A program made the position numbers and the translations under genes. From assembly GCA_030737875.1 (NCBI GenBank), contig CM060912.1, positions 203,311,231 through 203,375,230 on the forward strand: a DNA stretch of 64,000 bases, written 5' to 3'. Shown here piece after piece: positions 11,056 through 21,050 of this stretch (its first letter is position 1; each line of letters opens with the position of its first letter). The stretch comes from Allium sativum (Eukaryota; Streptophyta; Magnoliopsida; Asparagales; Amaryllidaceae). The notes beneath the pieces were generated by a model. The model was given only the letters and a program-made list of their open reading frames with translations, was not told the DNA's origin and did not search any database.

Positions 11056-11407
11056 ATTCATTTAACTTTAGAGTTTAAATATGAAAGTAGAAAAGGGCTT
11101 ACAATGCTTGTGAAGACACAAAAATATGACAAAGCCCTTATGCAATCAAATAGACCCAAAATGCAAGCTCTAATAGAAAAACCCTTGAGCCAAAATGATC
11201 AAAACTCTTGCTTTATGATGTAAATATGGAAACTTGACTTGAATGCAAGCTAATGATGCTCATACAAGCTTGAAAACACTTGTATGCATTGAAAATCTCT
11301 CATAGAAATAACTTAGGAATTTTATGAAGAGAGTGGAGGCCATGAGAGGAATGATTTTGCCATAGTTTAGTTACTTGAATGAATAATGATGATTTAGGGT
11401 TAGGTTA

Positions 11408-11425
11408 GGGGCTTATTTATAGAGA
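11408..11425 (-). promoter_or_regulatory. TATA box of element B (left LTR)
   Basis: The minus strand reads CTATAAATAAGCCCC at about 11411-11423, the expected TATA form, about 490 bases inside the LTR start. The same site occurs in the right LTR near 19088-19099, where it would start the genomic transcript. Confidence 0.5.
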
Positions 11426-11547
11426 TTAGGATTAGTTTCAACCTTAGGATTAAACCCTAGTTCCAATCTCAGCCCTCAAAATCGAATATGGCCCCAAAAC
11501 CTAACCAAAACCCCAAAATGGTGCACCAGGCAAAACTGCCCGGCTGA

Positions 11548-11640
11548 GCCAAGTCGACAGCCAAGTCGACAGGGCTGTCGACTTGGGTCCAACCAAGTCG
11601 ACTCCCAAGTCGACAGGGCTGTCGACTTGGGTGCTCTGGC
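11548..11640. repeat. GTCGAC-rich inverted repeats in LTR B
   Basis: CAAGTCGACAG and its complement CTGTCGACTTGG recur within 90 bases and can pair as nested hairpins around GGGTCCAACC. The right LTR carries the same block at 19226-19310. The block lies in U3, just upstream of the TATA box in element orientation. Confidence 0.8.
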
Positions 11641-11907
11641 GGGAATTTTCCCGCCTAGCCCAATCTGACCTAATTTCCAAATTCAAACTTGAATTTGAAA
11701 TCTGTTTTTACTTTGAATTTTTCTGAAAACTTCGTTGGGCCTTAATCGGGTCATACGGACTCTGATTTTCGAAAACTCGGACTCTATTTCGTGTATTTTT
11801 CCGAGACGAACGCAATGGCATAGCCCGTTTCCCTTGATTCAGATTTATAAATTAAATTCTGCCTCGATTTACGTTATAACAGGTTATTGAAAATACGGGT
11901 TGTTACA

Positions 11908-11925
11908 TTCTCCCCTCCTTAAAGG
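11908..11925 (-). promoter_or_regulatory. Polypurine tract of element B
   Basis: On the minus strand the sequence reads CCTTTAAGGAGGGGAGAA directly before TGTAAC of the LTR. Position and composition fit the plus-strand primer. Upstream on the same strand is AATTTCGGGGATGAAAT, a phrase common before the tract in plant gypsy elements. Confidence 0.85.
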
Positions 11926-12799
11926 ATTTCATCCCCGAAATTTTCAAGTTAGGAAGAACGTATCCTACCATCTAACATCCATCTACTCAAAACATCATCC
12001 ACGAGCAATCATTGTCCTTACAAGATTCTAAATGTTGTATGAACATATGCAAAGGTGTGTGTATATGTACTTATCTAATGCAAATATCATCAATGCAAAT
12101 TATGTTAGTGAAATGAATCCATATGTATGCAATTCCTAACATAATGTATAACATCTATATGTGTGCACATAACATACATCCATATGCAACATCCATGTGA
12201 TAACACAAAAATTTTCATCCATGAATAAGCATAAACACACATGCATATGCAATATGAGGAGTGTGTGAGCCGATCTAGTGCCTAACGTGTATAATGCATC
12301 CACGAGTAACCACTTGCAAACACTTGCAACCACTTGCAACCATCAAGCATAACATGTTTCAAACACATGTTTCATCCAAAGGGTTTCTACCTAAGGTTCT
12401 CATGACAAGATTAACACGATATAGATAGCAAAAGAAAGATATGCTACAAAGAGATCGGGAAGATAAGCAGGATATACTCCTTTCGGATTACAAGAAATCC
12501 CTTCCTAACCCAACCCCAATCCTATAAAAGCCCAAAAGGTTTAGTCAACCTAACGGACCCCTTCAAACCCTGACATGTATTACTAGCCAATAAGTCATAC
12601 CTCCCGACAGAAATAGGACCGAGAGGATATACGTAAAAAGATAACATGCGAGTAAGTTCCACAGGAAAACAAGGATCAAGGATATGCTCTTAAAAAGAGA
12701 TATGATGCGCGTATCTAGCCTTCAATCCTCTAAGTCACGTTTCCTTGAGCTTAACTCCACTGTGCTTTGACCGTCTTTTACCTCATGATTTCTTGGCTT
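11926..12799 (-). other. Element B 3' interior with no readable coding
   Basis: An intact relative would have the end of integrase and perhaps a chromodomain here. The 870 bases are instead AT-rich with CA-rich short repeats (for example ACATATGCA forms near 12040-12260), and I could not read any domain. Confidence 0.5.
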
Positions 12800-13660
12800 C
12801 TTAACTCTTATTCCCAAATATGAGTTGGAACCCATTTCATTGTCGCCTCTCGTCTTCCTCTTTCACTTACTCTTCTATCGTTCTTGGCTTAAACATAACT
12901 ATGACCTCATGGTTTCATGCAAGCTCTCCAAAATTCACTAGTGAATCCTGGATCTCGTTTACTTACTATAAAGTATTCCACGCAGCAGAACTTTTCTTGA
13001 AAATACCAATCCACGTTGCCAATTGCTCTTACCAACGTGATTTTCTATAACTCATGCTTGAACGAAATGAACCATCCGCCTGCGAATGATAGGCCGTACT
13101 TAGATTCAGTCGCTTTCCCATGACTTCCCGTAGACTATTCCAAAACTGGCTGGTGAAGATTGAGTCATGGTTACTAACTATACTTTAGGGAACCTCATGC
13201 AACCGCTTTATTTCTTGAAAGTAAACTGTCGCTAGCTATGATGCAGTCCTTTCGCTCTTTACCGGAGTGAAATGAGCACTCTTCGTGAGTCTACCTACTA
13301 TGACCCACATGCTCTTATTCCCTTTCTTGATCTAGGCAGTCCACCAACGAAATCCTTCGTGACGCTTTTCCCTCTTCCATTGCGGGGACCTCCAATGGAT
13401 ATAATAGCCCACCGGGCTTCTATGACTCGGCCTTTAACCTGTTGGCACAACATGCACCTTGAGACAAACTCGGCCACCTCCTCGGGTGATGTGCATCTTC
13501 AAGAAACTTCTTTCTCTCATCGCGTCTTAGCCATCCCTTGTTATCTATGGCGAGGTGACTTAACATCCTGCCTCTAATCAACTTGTCCATGATCTCGACT
13601 AACTGCGGGTCTTCTTTCTGCGAAGTTCCTACTTGATCCAGAAGGGTAGGTCTAAGCTCA
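12800..13660 (-). pseudogene. Broken integrase region of element B
   Basis: Translating the minus strand gives the linker phrase RPTLLDQ soon after RT, then EEVAEFVSRCMLCQQVKG (zinc-region end), VGRLTKSAHF and FTSQFW, with stops and frame changes between them. The usual core Asp in DRLTKSAHF is Gly here (about 13265-13296), so the catalytic triad is damaged. A second, differently mutated copy of the FTSEFW segment lies about 200 bases further on (12928-12963), which suggests a partial duplication or a patchwork of two sources. No functional integrase can be made. Confidence 0.75.
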
Positions 13661-13671
13661 AGGGACGCTAA

Positions 13672-14622
13672 CTAACTAATTAAACTGAGGGAACTTCTTA
13701 CTTCAATTGTCCTCGTCGGAGATTTCTGGTCTTGAACCGCGACCACTTTAGCGGGATCCACCGCTAAGCCTTGCTTAAAAACTATGTGCCCAAGAAATCT
13801 AACTTCTTTTTCTCCAAAATGACATTTGGAGGACTTGGCTTTCAACTGATGCGCTCTAAGCGTATCCATCACCTCCTTGAGATGTCTAGCATGTTCTTCC
13901 TCGTTCTTTAAGAAAGTCAGGATATCTTCTACAAAGATTACCACAAACTTGTTCAGGAACTCCCTAGGCACCCTACTCATCAAGTCCACGAAGTAGGCGG
14001 GTGCATTAGTCAAACCGAATGGCATGACCAGCCATTCTAAGAATCCATCTGGAGTTCTGAACGCAGTTTTGTCTATACTATCCTCAGCTACTCTGAGCTG
14101 ATGGAATCCAGTAGCAAGATCAAGAGAAAACAGATGTTCCTACAAGCTGATCAAACAAATCATCGATCATTGGCAATGGTTGCCTATTCTCTTTGTTTAA
14201 CTCACGATAATCAACACAAAGTCGAAGAGAACCATCTGCCTTGGTAGTAAATACTACAGGCGCCCCCCATTCAGATATACTTCGTCTAATGAAGTTCTTC
14301 TCAAGCAACTCCTTAACTTGCTTTCTTAACTCTCATCTTGCGGGGCCATGTGCCTAACCGGCCACGAAACTATCTTGGCATTATCAACCAGATAAATGCG
14401 GAAATCTATCTCTCGTTTAGGGGTAACCCCCTTCACTTCACCCAAGATATCAGGATATTCTCGGACCACCCTCACCGATTGCAAACTATCGATAGACGGG
14501 TTGAGGGATTCAAGATAACACAACATGACGGGACTCATAGGGTTACTAGAAATTTTTAGGGTATTACCGAGGCGAGTCATGAGCCTCACAACCCTATGCT
14601 TAAAAATCAAGAATGGCTCCAA
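13672..14622 (-). pseudogene. Broken reverse transcriptase of element B
   Basis: Three pieces in shifted frames cover the fingers and palm of a gypsy reverse transcriptase. The first (14622 to 14326) has the protease-RT linker with REYPDI. The second (14308 to 14120) contains [20 protein letters not shown] and YRELNK. The third (14025 to 13672) contains MPFGLTNAPAYF, FVEDIL and GEKEVRFLGHIV. The active-site box, normally F/Y-V/I-D-D, reads FVEDIL with Asp to Glu. Immediately after the thumb the sequence jumps to the pre-integrase linker, so RNase H is deleted. The protein would be inactive. Confidence 0.88.
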
Positions 14623-15847
14623 AACTGGACAACCAATCCATGCCCAAAATCAACCCATACCCCATGAAACCGAGAATATAAGCATCACACGAGAACTCTA
14701 CACTCAAGATAGAGATTTTCAAATCCACGTAGATAATAGACAAATGGGCGGAAACCCCAATTGGATTTGAAACACACACGGGATCATTAACTAGACTAGT
14801 ACTTAGGTGCAAACTATCAACAAGATCAAATGAGATAAAGCTATGCGATGCACCAGAATCAAACAAGGTACGAACTGGAAAATCAAAAATATAAACAAGA
14901 CTTTCAACAGAAATACTACCTCGATCGGGAACTGGAGCGGCATTGAGAGCATGAACTTGCCCTCCCGAAGGTCCAGCACGCTGAGTCTGACCCTGGCCTT
15001 GCCCTTGCTTCTTCGGGCAATCCCTAGTGAAGTGTCCCATTTCTCCACAGTTAAAGCAAGTGCCCTTCCTTTTTCTGCAATCCTTGTTTAGATGAGTCGA
15101 GCTTCCACAAGTAAAGCACCTCTTTTCCTTCCTATCTTTAGACTTCTCCTCCTTCTTGTCACTCCTATTCTCTTCATTGAGTAGGGCCATATTCACCAAA
15201 CTCTCAAAAGTTGCCCCCAAGGGTATATGACACATGGCTAAACCATGTAATGGCTCGTTTAATCCTAGAGCAAAGTATAGGGCCTTCTTCTGAGCTGTGT
15301 TAACCAAGTCTAAACCGACCCGAGCCAGTTGATTAAACTTATCTATGTATTCCCTAATAGTCATGTCCCCTTGCTTCAGTGATAGGAACCTTAGTCCAAA
15401 CTTTCCCCGAAAGTCATCCCAAGTCTCAATTGGCCTAGTAGCGGTGGTGACCACCCACCAACGTGCAGCTTCTTCCTTTAGCAACCATACTGCCAATAAA
15501 ACCTTCCTACGGTCATCTATATCAAAGAATGCAAAAAGATCTTCGGTTTCTTTCAACCAATTCCTTGCCTCTACAAAAGTCTCTGTTCCAATGAAATTCT
15601 TGCAACCCATCGCCTTAAAGTCTTTGCAAATCACCGCGAGATCCTCTTGTGGATGCTGAGGGGGAGGAGGAAGAGGAACCTCAGCGACAGGAGGAGGAGG
15701 ATCATCAGCGATAGGAGGAGGAGGAACATTAACTACCGGAGGAGGAGTAACATTTGCGGGGCCGGCTTCGGTCGCCCTAGCCTCCAAAAGTCTCCTATAC
15801 CAAACAGGTACGTGCACTCCCTCCGGAATGGCAAAGTTATTGGCCAT
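14600..15847 (-). CDS. Gag-protease polyprotein of element B (415 aa)
   Basis: This is the structural (capsid and nucleocapsid) and aspartic-protease part of a Ty3/gypsy polyprotein, which would assemble cytoplasmic virus-like particles and cleave itself. A proline-rich region spans residues 30-65 and a retrotransposon gag capsid domain about 85-235 (with LKETEDLF and AVWLLKEEAARWW). Two CCHC zinc knuckles are intact: C244/C247/H252/C257 and C264/C267/H272/C277. The protease signature DSGASHSFIS begins at D330 and GMDWL lies at 402-406. The ATG at 15847 is the first Met and lies about 180 bases inside the primer-binding site, as expected. The frame ends soon after the protease, where the first pol frameshift occurs. 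Both the Gag and the protease motif are preserved although pol is ruined. Confidence 0.92.
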   Translation of the reverse strand: MANNFAIPEGVHVPVWYRRLLEARATEAGPANVTPPPVVNVPPPPIADDPPPPVAEVPLPPPPQHPQEDLAVICKDFKAMGCKNFIGTETFVEARNWLKETEDLFAFFDIDDRRKVLLAVWLLKEEAARWWVVTTATRPIETWDDFRGKFGLRFLSLKQGDMTIREYIDKFNQLARVGLDLVNTAQKKALYFALGLNEPLHGLAMCHIPLGATFESLVNMALLNEENRSDKKEEKSKDRKEKRCFTCGSSTHLNKDCRKRKGTCFNCGEMGHFTRDCPKKQGQGQGQTQRAGPSGGQVHALNAAPVPDRGSISVESLVYIFDFPVRTLFDSGASHSFISFDLVDSLHLSTSLVNDPVCVSNPIGVSAHLSIIYVDLKISILSVEFSCDAYILGFMGYGLILGMDWLSSFGAILDF

Positions 15848-16030
15848 ACTGAAAACGAAGAAAAAGATAGATTCAGAATGGAGAAAAACGAAGGAATTTT
15901 GCTAATGGCTTTTTGGGGAATAGCCTTTAAAATAAACTAGACTTTTCTTTGGAAAATACTTTATACTTAGTTTTGAAAATAGTTTTCCAAAAGTTTCAAA
16001 AATCTTTTTGTTCCTTCTCGTAAACCATAT

Positions 16031-16042
16031 GCTCTGATACCA
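16031..16042 (-). promoter_or_regulatory. Primer-binding site of element B (initiator tRNA-Met type)
   Basis: The minus strand reads TGGTATCAGAGC two bases from the right LTR. This matches the 3' end of plant initiator tRNA-Met, the usual primer for Tekay-type and many other plant LTR elements. It fixes the right LTR as the 5' LTR. Confidence 0.9.
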
Positions 16043-16044
16043 AA

Positions 16045-19000
16045 TGTAACACCCCGCCTCCGCCAGGGTGGCTCATGCAAGCACTCTGACTTTGGAGGGG
16101 CGTTTGAATCAGGTAAACATGCATAATGATATATCAAGGCAGAACAAGAACATATGCATATATGTAAACAGAGTAAATAAGATAAGTAAAACAGCGGAAG
16201 ATTTCAAACTATTTCAAAACAAGTCTGGTACAACATAATGTCAACTTTCCAAATACACAAGTCTAGATAAAAACAACAACTCTGAAAAAAAACTGAAATA
16301 CATAAGTATTATCCCCAAAATAAGTGATAACCATAGCTAGCTTCATGTCAAGACCGTACATGAGCTAAATCCCACAAGCAAGCGATCAGAAATCCACGCT
16401 AAGCTCCAATATTCCCACCCTGAGAACCTGGGGGGGGGGGGGGGAGAAACGGAAGAAAAGAGGCGAAAGGAAAAACAGGTCAGTCAAAAAGACTGAGTAA
16501 GCCCTACTACAATCAATGTAAACTGGTAAAGTTAACTGTCATGATGAAAGCTGAGATGAACATAAGGATAACTACATACTAGCATGATGATTAACTAACA
16601 AGGTAGATAAAGGTGTCATCGCATAATCAGGTTTAAGGTTTTTGCACCACAGGTGTACTAGCAAACTAACATGACTTGAATAAACAAGTATTGATCCCTT
16701 GGCCCAAGCTTTGGCCCAATAACATGAAGTGACCCTAATACGCGGTCCAACCAAACGGTCTAGTCGATCGGCTCCCTAAGCCTAACTCGTCACGTGTTGG
16801 TGTCAATGCGGCCCAAACATAATTGTAGTCAGACTGTGCAGGGTCTCCCGTCGGGTGTATCAAGCCCTAGGGTGTCAACCCCTGGACACCATAAACATAA
16901 GTGCACAGTCTCGATCTACTGGTACCCGTGCATGTTTTCCCCGGCTTCAGACTATGTGCACGACCATAGTCCGCCCGGAACTACACCGGCGTACCACTCT
17001 GCCGTCGCTTTTGGTCGCTTACCTCAAGTCCAGTAATCGTGCCCCCACCCTAGCCTAGTCCCTAGGGTCATAATGATACAAACTTGGGATTACTGCTGGA
17101 GTGGACCCCCATTGCTAGGATTTTCTAGTGGGTTAAGTACGGTTTAACCCTCTTGCTAATCATGGATTAACTTGGTTAAGTGTAACGATTAGTTCACGAC
17201 TTAACCCTGATTAATCCACCAAGCCCAAATTGGTTAAGTATTAAGTGGACCATGATTGAACCCTAATCATGAGGCATTAATTAATTAATGTGCCTTAACC
17301 TCTCACATTAGACTTTGTTGCGGTTACTAGTTAAGCCGGTCGGTTCCGGGTAGCTTTACACCACAACTTGGTCTAACCTCGGGTTCAAGGTACAACATGA
17401 CCAACTTCTCACATTGGGTCCTATTGTTTGTAGCAACTAGTTAAGCCGGTCGGTTCCGGGTAGGTTTACGCTACAAACTCAACCCAACCTCGAGTTGGTT
17501 ACACTTATATTTTCTAAGTGTCATGTCCATTATGTTTCCAAAACATATTACAAGTTTTCAAGCATTTGGGTAGACCTAACTTAATAGGTAAATTCCCAAT
17601 TGGTAGACCTAACTTAATAGGTAAATTCCCAATCTTATGTTTTTATGTCTTTTAAGTTTACCCAACCCCAAACGCAATCCCATCGCTTACATATCGCAAT
17701 AGCGCATAAATGATAGAAAGAAGGAACTTGGCATAATCATGACATAAAGGTGTTGAAGCCACAAGTTTAACATGGTGGCATATGAAATGTACATATGTCC
17801 ATATACTTGCATATTGCATCATTAGGCCTCAAAAGTATGCATAAAACCAAACTTAGCATATAAGTGATACATGGTGATAAATGACATGTAGAAGTTGCCA
17901 TAAGTTCGCATTTAGCCTCACATGCAAGTTATCATAAGGGATATGATAACTTATATGTTGCCAAAATGCAACCTTTAGCATAAAGCTTGAAGCTTTATGC
18001 TCATAAACCCAAGATAAGCTTGCATAACATGATAACATGAGCAAAATGATCAACCCAAACTTGCATAACATAACTTGCATATAATATGGCAAACTTGCAT
18101 ATCATAACATAGCAAACTTGCATAACATAACATGATAAACTTGCATATCATAATATGGCAAACTTGCATAACATAACATGATAAACTTGCATATCATAAC
18201 ATGGCAAACTTGCATAGCCTAACATGGTAAACTTGCATATCATAACATGGCAAACTTGCATAGCATAACATGGTAAACTTGCATATCATAATATGGCATA
18301 CTTGCATAACATAACATGATAAACTTGCATATCATAACATGACAAACTTGCATAGCATAACATGGTAAACTTGCATATCATAACATGGCAAACTTGCATA
18401 GCATAACATGGTAAACTTGCATATCATAACATGGCATACTTGCATAACATAACATGATAAACTTGCATATCATAATGATCAACCAAACTTGCATAGCATA
18501 ACATGGTAAACTTGCATATCATAACATGGCATACTTGCATAACATAACATGATAAACTTGCATATCATAACGATCAACCAAACTTGCATAGCATAACATG
18601 GTAAACTTGCATATCATAACATGGCAAACTTGCATAGCATAACATGATAAACTTGCATATCATAACATGGCATACTTGCATAACATAACATGATAAACTT
18701 GAATATCATAATGATCAACCAAACTTGCATCATTCATTTAACTTTAGAGTTTAAATATGAAAGTAGAAAAGGGCTTACAATGCTTGTGAAGACACAAAAA
18801 TATGACAAAGCCCTTATGCAATCAAATAGACCCAAAATGCAAGCTCTAATAGAAAAACCCTTGAGCCAAAATGATCAAAACTCTTGCTTTATGATGTAAA
18901 TATGGAAACTTGACTTGAATGCAAGCTAATGATGCTCATACAAGCTTGAAAACACTTGTATGCATTGAAAATCTCTCATAGAAATAACTTAGGAATTTTA

Positions 19001-19582
19001 TGAAGAGAGTGGAGGCCATGAGAGGAATGATTTTGCCATAGTTTAGTTACTTGAATGAATAATGATGATTTAGGGTTAGGTTAGGGGCTTATTTATAGAG
19101 GTTAGGATTAGTTTCAACCTTAGGATTAAACCCTAGTTCCAATCTCAGCCCTCAAAATCGAATCTGGCCCCAAAACCTAACCAAAACCCCAAAATGGTGC
19201 ACCAGGCAAAACTGCCCGGCTGAGCCAAGTCGACAGCCAAGTCGACAGGGCTGTCGACTTGGGTCCAACCAAGTCGACTCCCAAGTCGACAGGACTGTCG
19301 ACTTGGGTGCTCTTGCGGGAATTTTCCCGCCTGGCCATTCTGACCTAATTTCCAAATTCAAACTTGAATTTGAAATCTGTTTTTACTTTGAATTTTTCTG
19401 AAAACTTCGTTGGGCCTTAATCGGGTCATACGGACTCCGATTTTCGAAAACTCGGACTCTATTTCGCGTATTTTTCCGAGACGAACGCAATGGCATAGCC
19501 CGTTCCCCTTGATTCAGATTTATAAATTAAATTCTGCCTCGATTTACGTTATAACAGGTTATTGAAAATACGGGTTGTTACA
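16045..19582 (-). repeat. Element B 5' LTR (right copy), 3.54 kb
   Basis: It starts TGTAACACCCCGCC and ends GGGTTGTTACA on the plus strand. It has a run of 15 G (16430-16444) followed by the 129 bases (16445-16573) missing from the left copy. Visible substitutions against the left copy are scattered, so the insertion is clearly older than the LARD. Confidence 0.92.
18016..18735. repeat. 23-bp minisatellite in the right LTR of element B
   Basis: This is the counterpart of the array at 10340-11055, with the same alternating TATC and TAGC units but a different local order of units. It therefore allows within-pair comparison of array change since insertion. Confidence 0.9.
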
Positions 19583-19759
19583 TTAACCTTTTGATGAATG
19601 CCTTGAAGCCCAAACTAATTAACTCCTAAAAAGATTCTAAGGAGTGAATAATCTGATTGTCATTGGATATGCTTTCAGAAAAATGAATTTATGGCATCTA
19701 ACATACAGTTAAACTTCACGATTACATATACTATAAGTTTTTATTCGCATATTATGTAG

Positions 19760-19863
19760 GAGAGGGGAAATCCAGAGAGTATGCCTACGCTAGTTATGGC
19801 TTGGAAAATGGTACATAAAAGAAAAAGAGCTGGGGAAGTACTTACATATGTAGCCAAAAAATT
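19760..19863 (+). pseudogene. TNP1-like exon fragment
   Basis: The segment is bounded by TTATGTAG and GTAAGT splice-like signals and is open in one frame. It contains MAWKMVHKRKRAGEVLTYVA, which resembles the W-K-x-x-H-x-x-K motif of plant TNP1-like (Ptta/En/Spm) proteins of CACTA elements. The similarity is short, so the call is tentative. A second piece follows at about 20076 after another acceptor (TATTTTAG), where a frame reads ATVSAGNNYKVGNMVV. Confidence 0.35.
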
Positions 19864-20459
19864 GTAAGTAATCCATTTTCTTGGATTTTATACGGATAAA
19901 CAGTTTCTGGAATTGTCCCAAATTGTAAGTAATCCATTTTCTAACATGCAGTTCTAGAAATTACACTCAAGATAACTTTGTAGTAAATGCAAGACTTATT
20001 ATCAAAGAAATGGAAGATTGTATACCATGCATCTCAAAAAAAATTCCCTAATGATGTTAACTGTTGATATTTTAGGTTGAAGGCAGCGCACTTGCTGATG
20101 TGGCAACTGTCAGTGCTGGAAATAACTATAAAGTTGGGAACATGGTTGTTGCTCCCCTCCATAAAAAGTACTTGATGACTGTAAATACTTTAAAGTTAGA
20201 TGTAGGATTCTTAATTTTTAGTTGTAAGCTTCGCAGTTTGTCTATAGGTTGTTATACTTTGAGCTATGTTGTGATACTTCAAAATTATTAAGTATTTTGA
20301 TGATTGTTATTTTTGGCAAATGGTTGTACGATGAAATTTGATATTTTGATTGATGAAATTATTTTTTTCTCTAAACGAATTGTTATACTTCTATATATAT
20401 GCTTTCAGATAATAAAATTGTTATTTGTGTTATGTGATACACTGGTCTTCAGTAATGCT

Positions 20460-20760
20460 TATAGGTGTTATAGGTTTTCACTTTGTAATGGTTATAAGTG
20501 TTATAGGTTTTCACTTTGTAATGGTTATAAATGTTATAGCTTTTTTACTTTGTAATGGTTACAAGTGTTATGATTTTTATATTCATCACGGTAATAAATG
20601 TTAGGAAAATTTTCTTTGCAACAGTTATAAGAGTCACAAATTATATGATTTATAACGGTTATAACCGTGACATTTTCCGTAACGAAAAACTGCCACGCAT
20701 GTTGGGATAACGGTTATAACCGATACAAAGTTAATTTGTCACGCTTATAAGCGTTGCAAT
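20460..20760. repeat. Subterminal palindromic repeats
   Basis: TGTTATAGGTTTTCACTTTGTA-type units repeat about every 33 bases at 20464-20560, followed by TAACGGTTATAACCG twice and CACGCTTATAAGCGT once. In CACTA elements such repeats are bound by the TnpA/TNP1 protein. Here they support the transposon end at 20778. Confidence 0.6.
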
Positions 20761-20778
20761 TACCCTTTTCTGGTGTTG

Positions 20779-21050
20779 TTCGCCATTCCCCATTTACACA
20801 CATAATAAACATATTGAAGAGCTAATCCGATAAAGTGAGTTTGTGGTACTTATAGATTAAAATACCTAATAAGTAATTGGATCTAAGATTTGGACTAGAA
20901 TCATATCAGTTCACCAAAGTTTGTAGATCAAATCTAGAATTCAGCTATGCCTAATTTTATCATTGTATATTTAGCTTGTTATTATGAATAGTTGTTTTAT
21001 GCCTATGCTCGTTTTCCTCCTTTCTTTCTTCCCTTTTTACTTTTATAGCT
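20779..21050. other. Unassigned AT-rich stretch
   Basis: I see no coding frame, LTR end or transposon terminus here. It lies between the CACTA-like end and the next LTR-like block, whose own left border is not clear and may fall inside this stretch. Confidence 0.4.

Larger units (their letters stand above)
8496..11907 (-). repeat. Element B 3' LTR (left copy), 3.41 kb
   Basis: Read on the plus strand it starts TGTAACACCCCGCC and ends GGGTTGTTACA. The polypurine tract complement follows directly at 11908. Compared with the right copy it lacks about 129 bases next to a run of 17 G (8881-8897) and shows scattered substitutions. It contains the 23-bp minisatellite, the GTCGAC hairpin cluster and a TATA box on the minus strand. 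Confidence 0.92.
8496..19582 (-). mobile_element. Element B: Ty3/gypsy retrotransposon with both LTRs, 11.1 kb
   Basis: The element has two LTRs (8496-11907 and 16045-19582), a primer-binding site beside the right LTR and a polypurine tract beside the left LTR, which together set the minus orientation. TTAA occurs immediately outside both ends (8492-8495 and 19583-19586). A clean 5-bp duplication is not present (TTTAA against TTAAC), so one base may have changed. The interior is only about 4.1 kb, shorter than a full gag-pol, because pol has deletions and frameshifts. It could move only with enzymes supplied in trans. Confidence 0.9.
19583..20778 (+). mobile_element. Decayed CACTA-like element, right segment and terminus
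   Basis: This continues the segment cut by element B at TTAA. It carries exon-like scraps (19760-19863 and about 20076-20170), then repeated TTATAAGTGTTATAGGTTTT units and palindromes such as ACGGTTATAACCG and CGCTTATAAGCG. It ends TTTTCTGGTGTTG (20766-20778). Paired palindromes next to a (T)TTTCTGGTAGTG-like end are typical of CACTA elements, although this end has two mismatches to that form. The matching left end is not found. Confidence 0.45.

Noticed and set aside
12820..13577. Plus-strand frames of 76 and 101 codons
   Set aside because: They are antisense shadows of the broken integrase on the minus strand.
14338..15940. Plus-strand frames opposite gag, protease and RT
   Set aside because: The minus strand carries zinc knuckles and protease/RT motifs, and the plus-strand readings have none.
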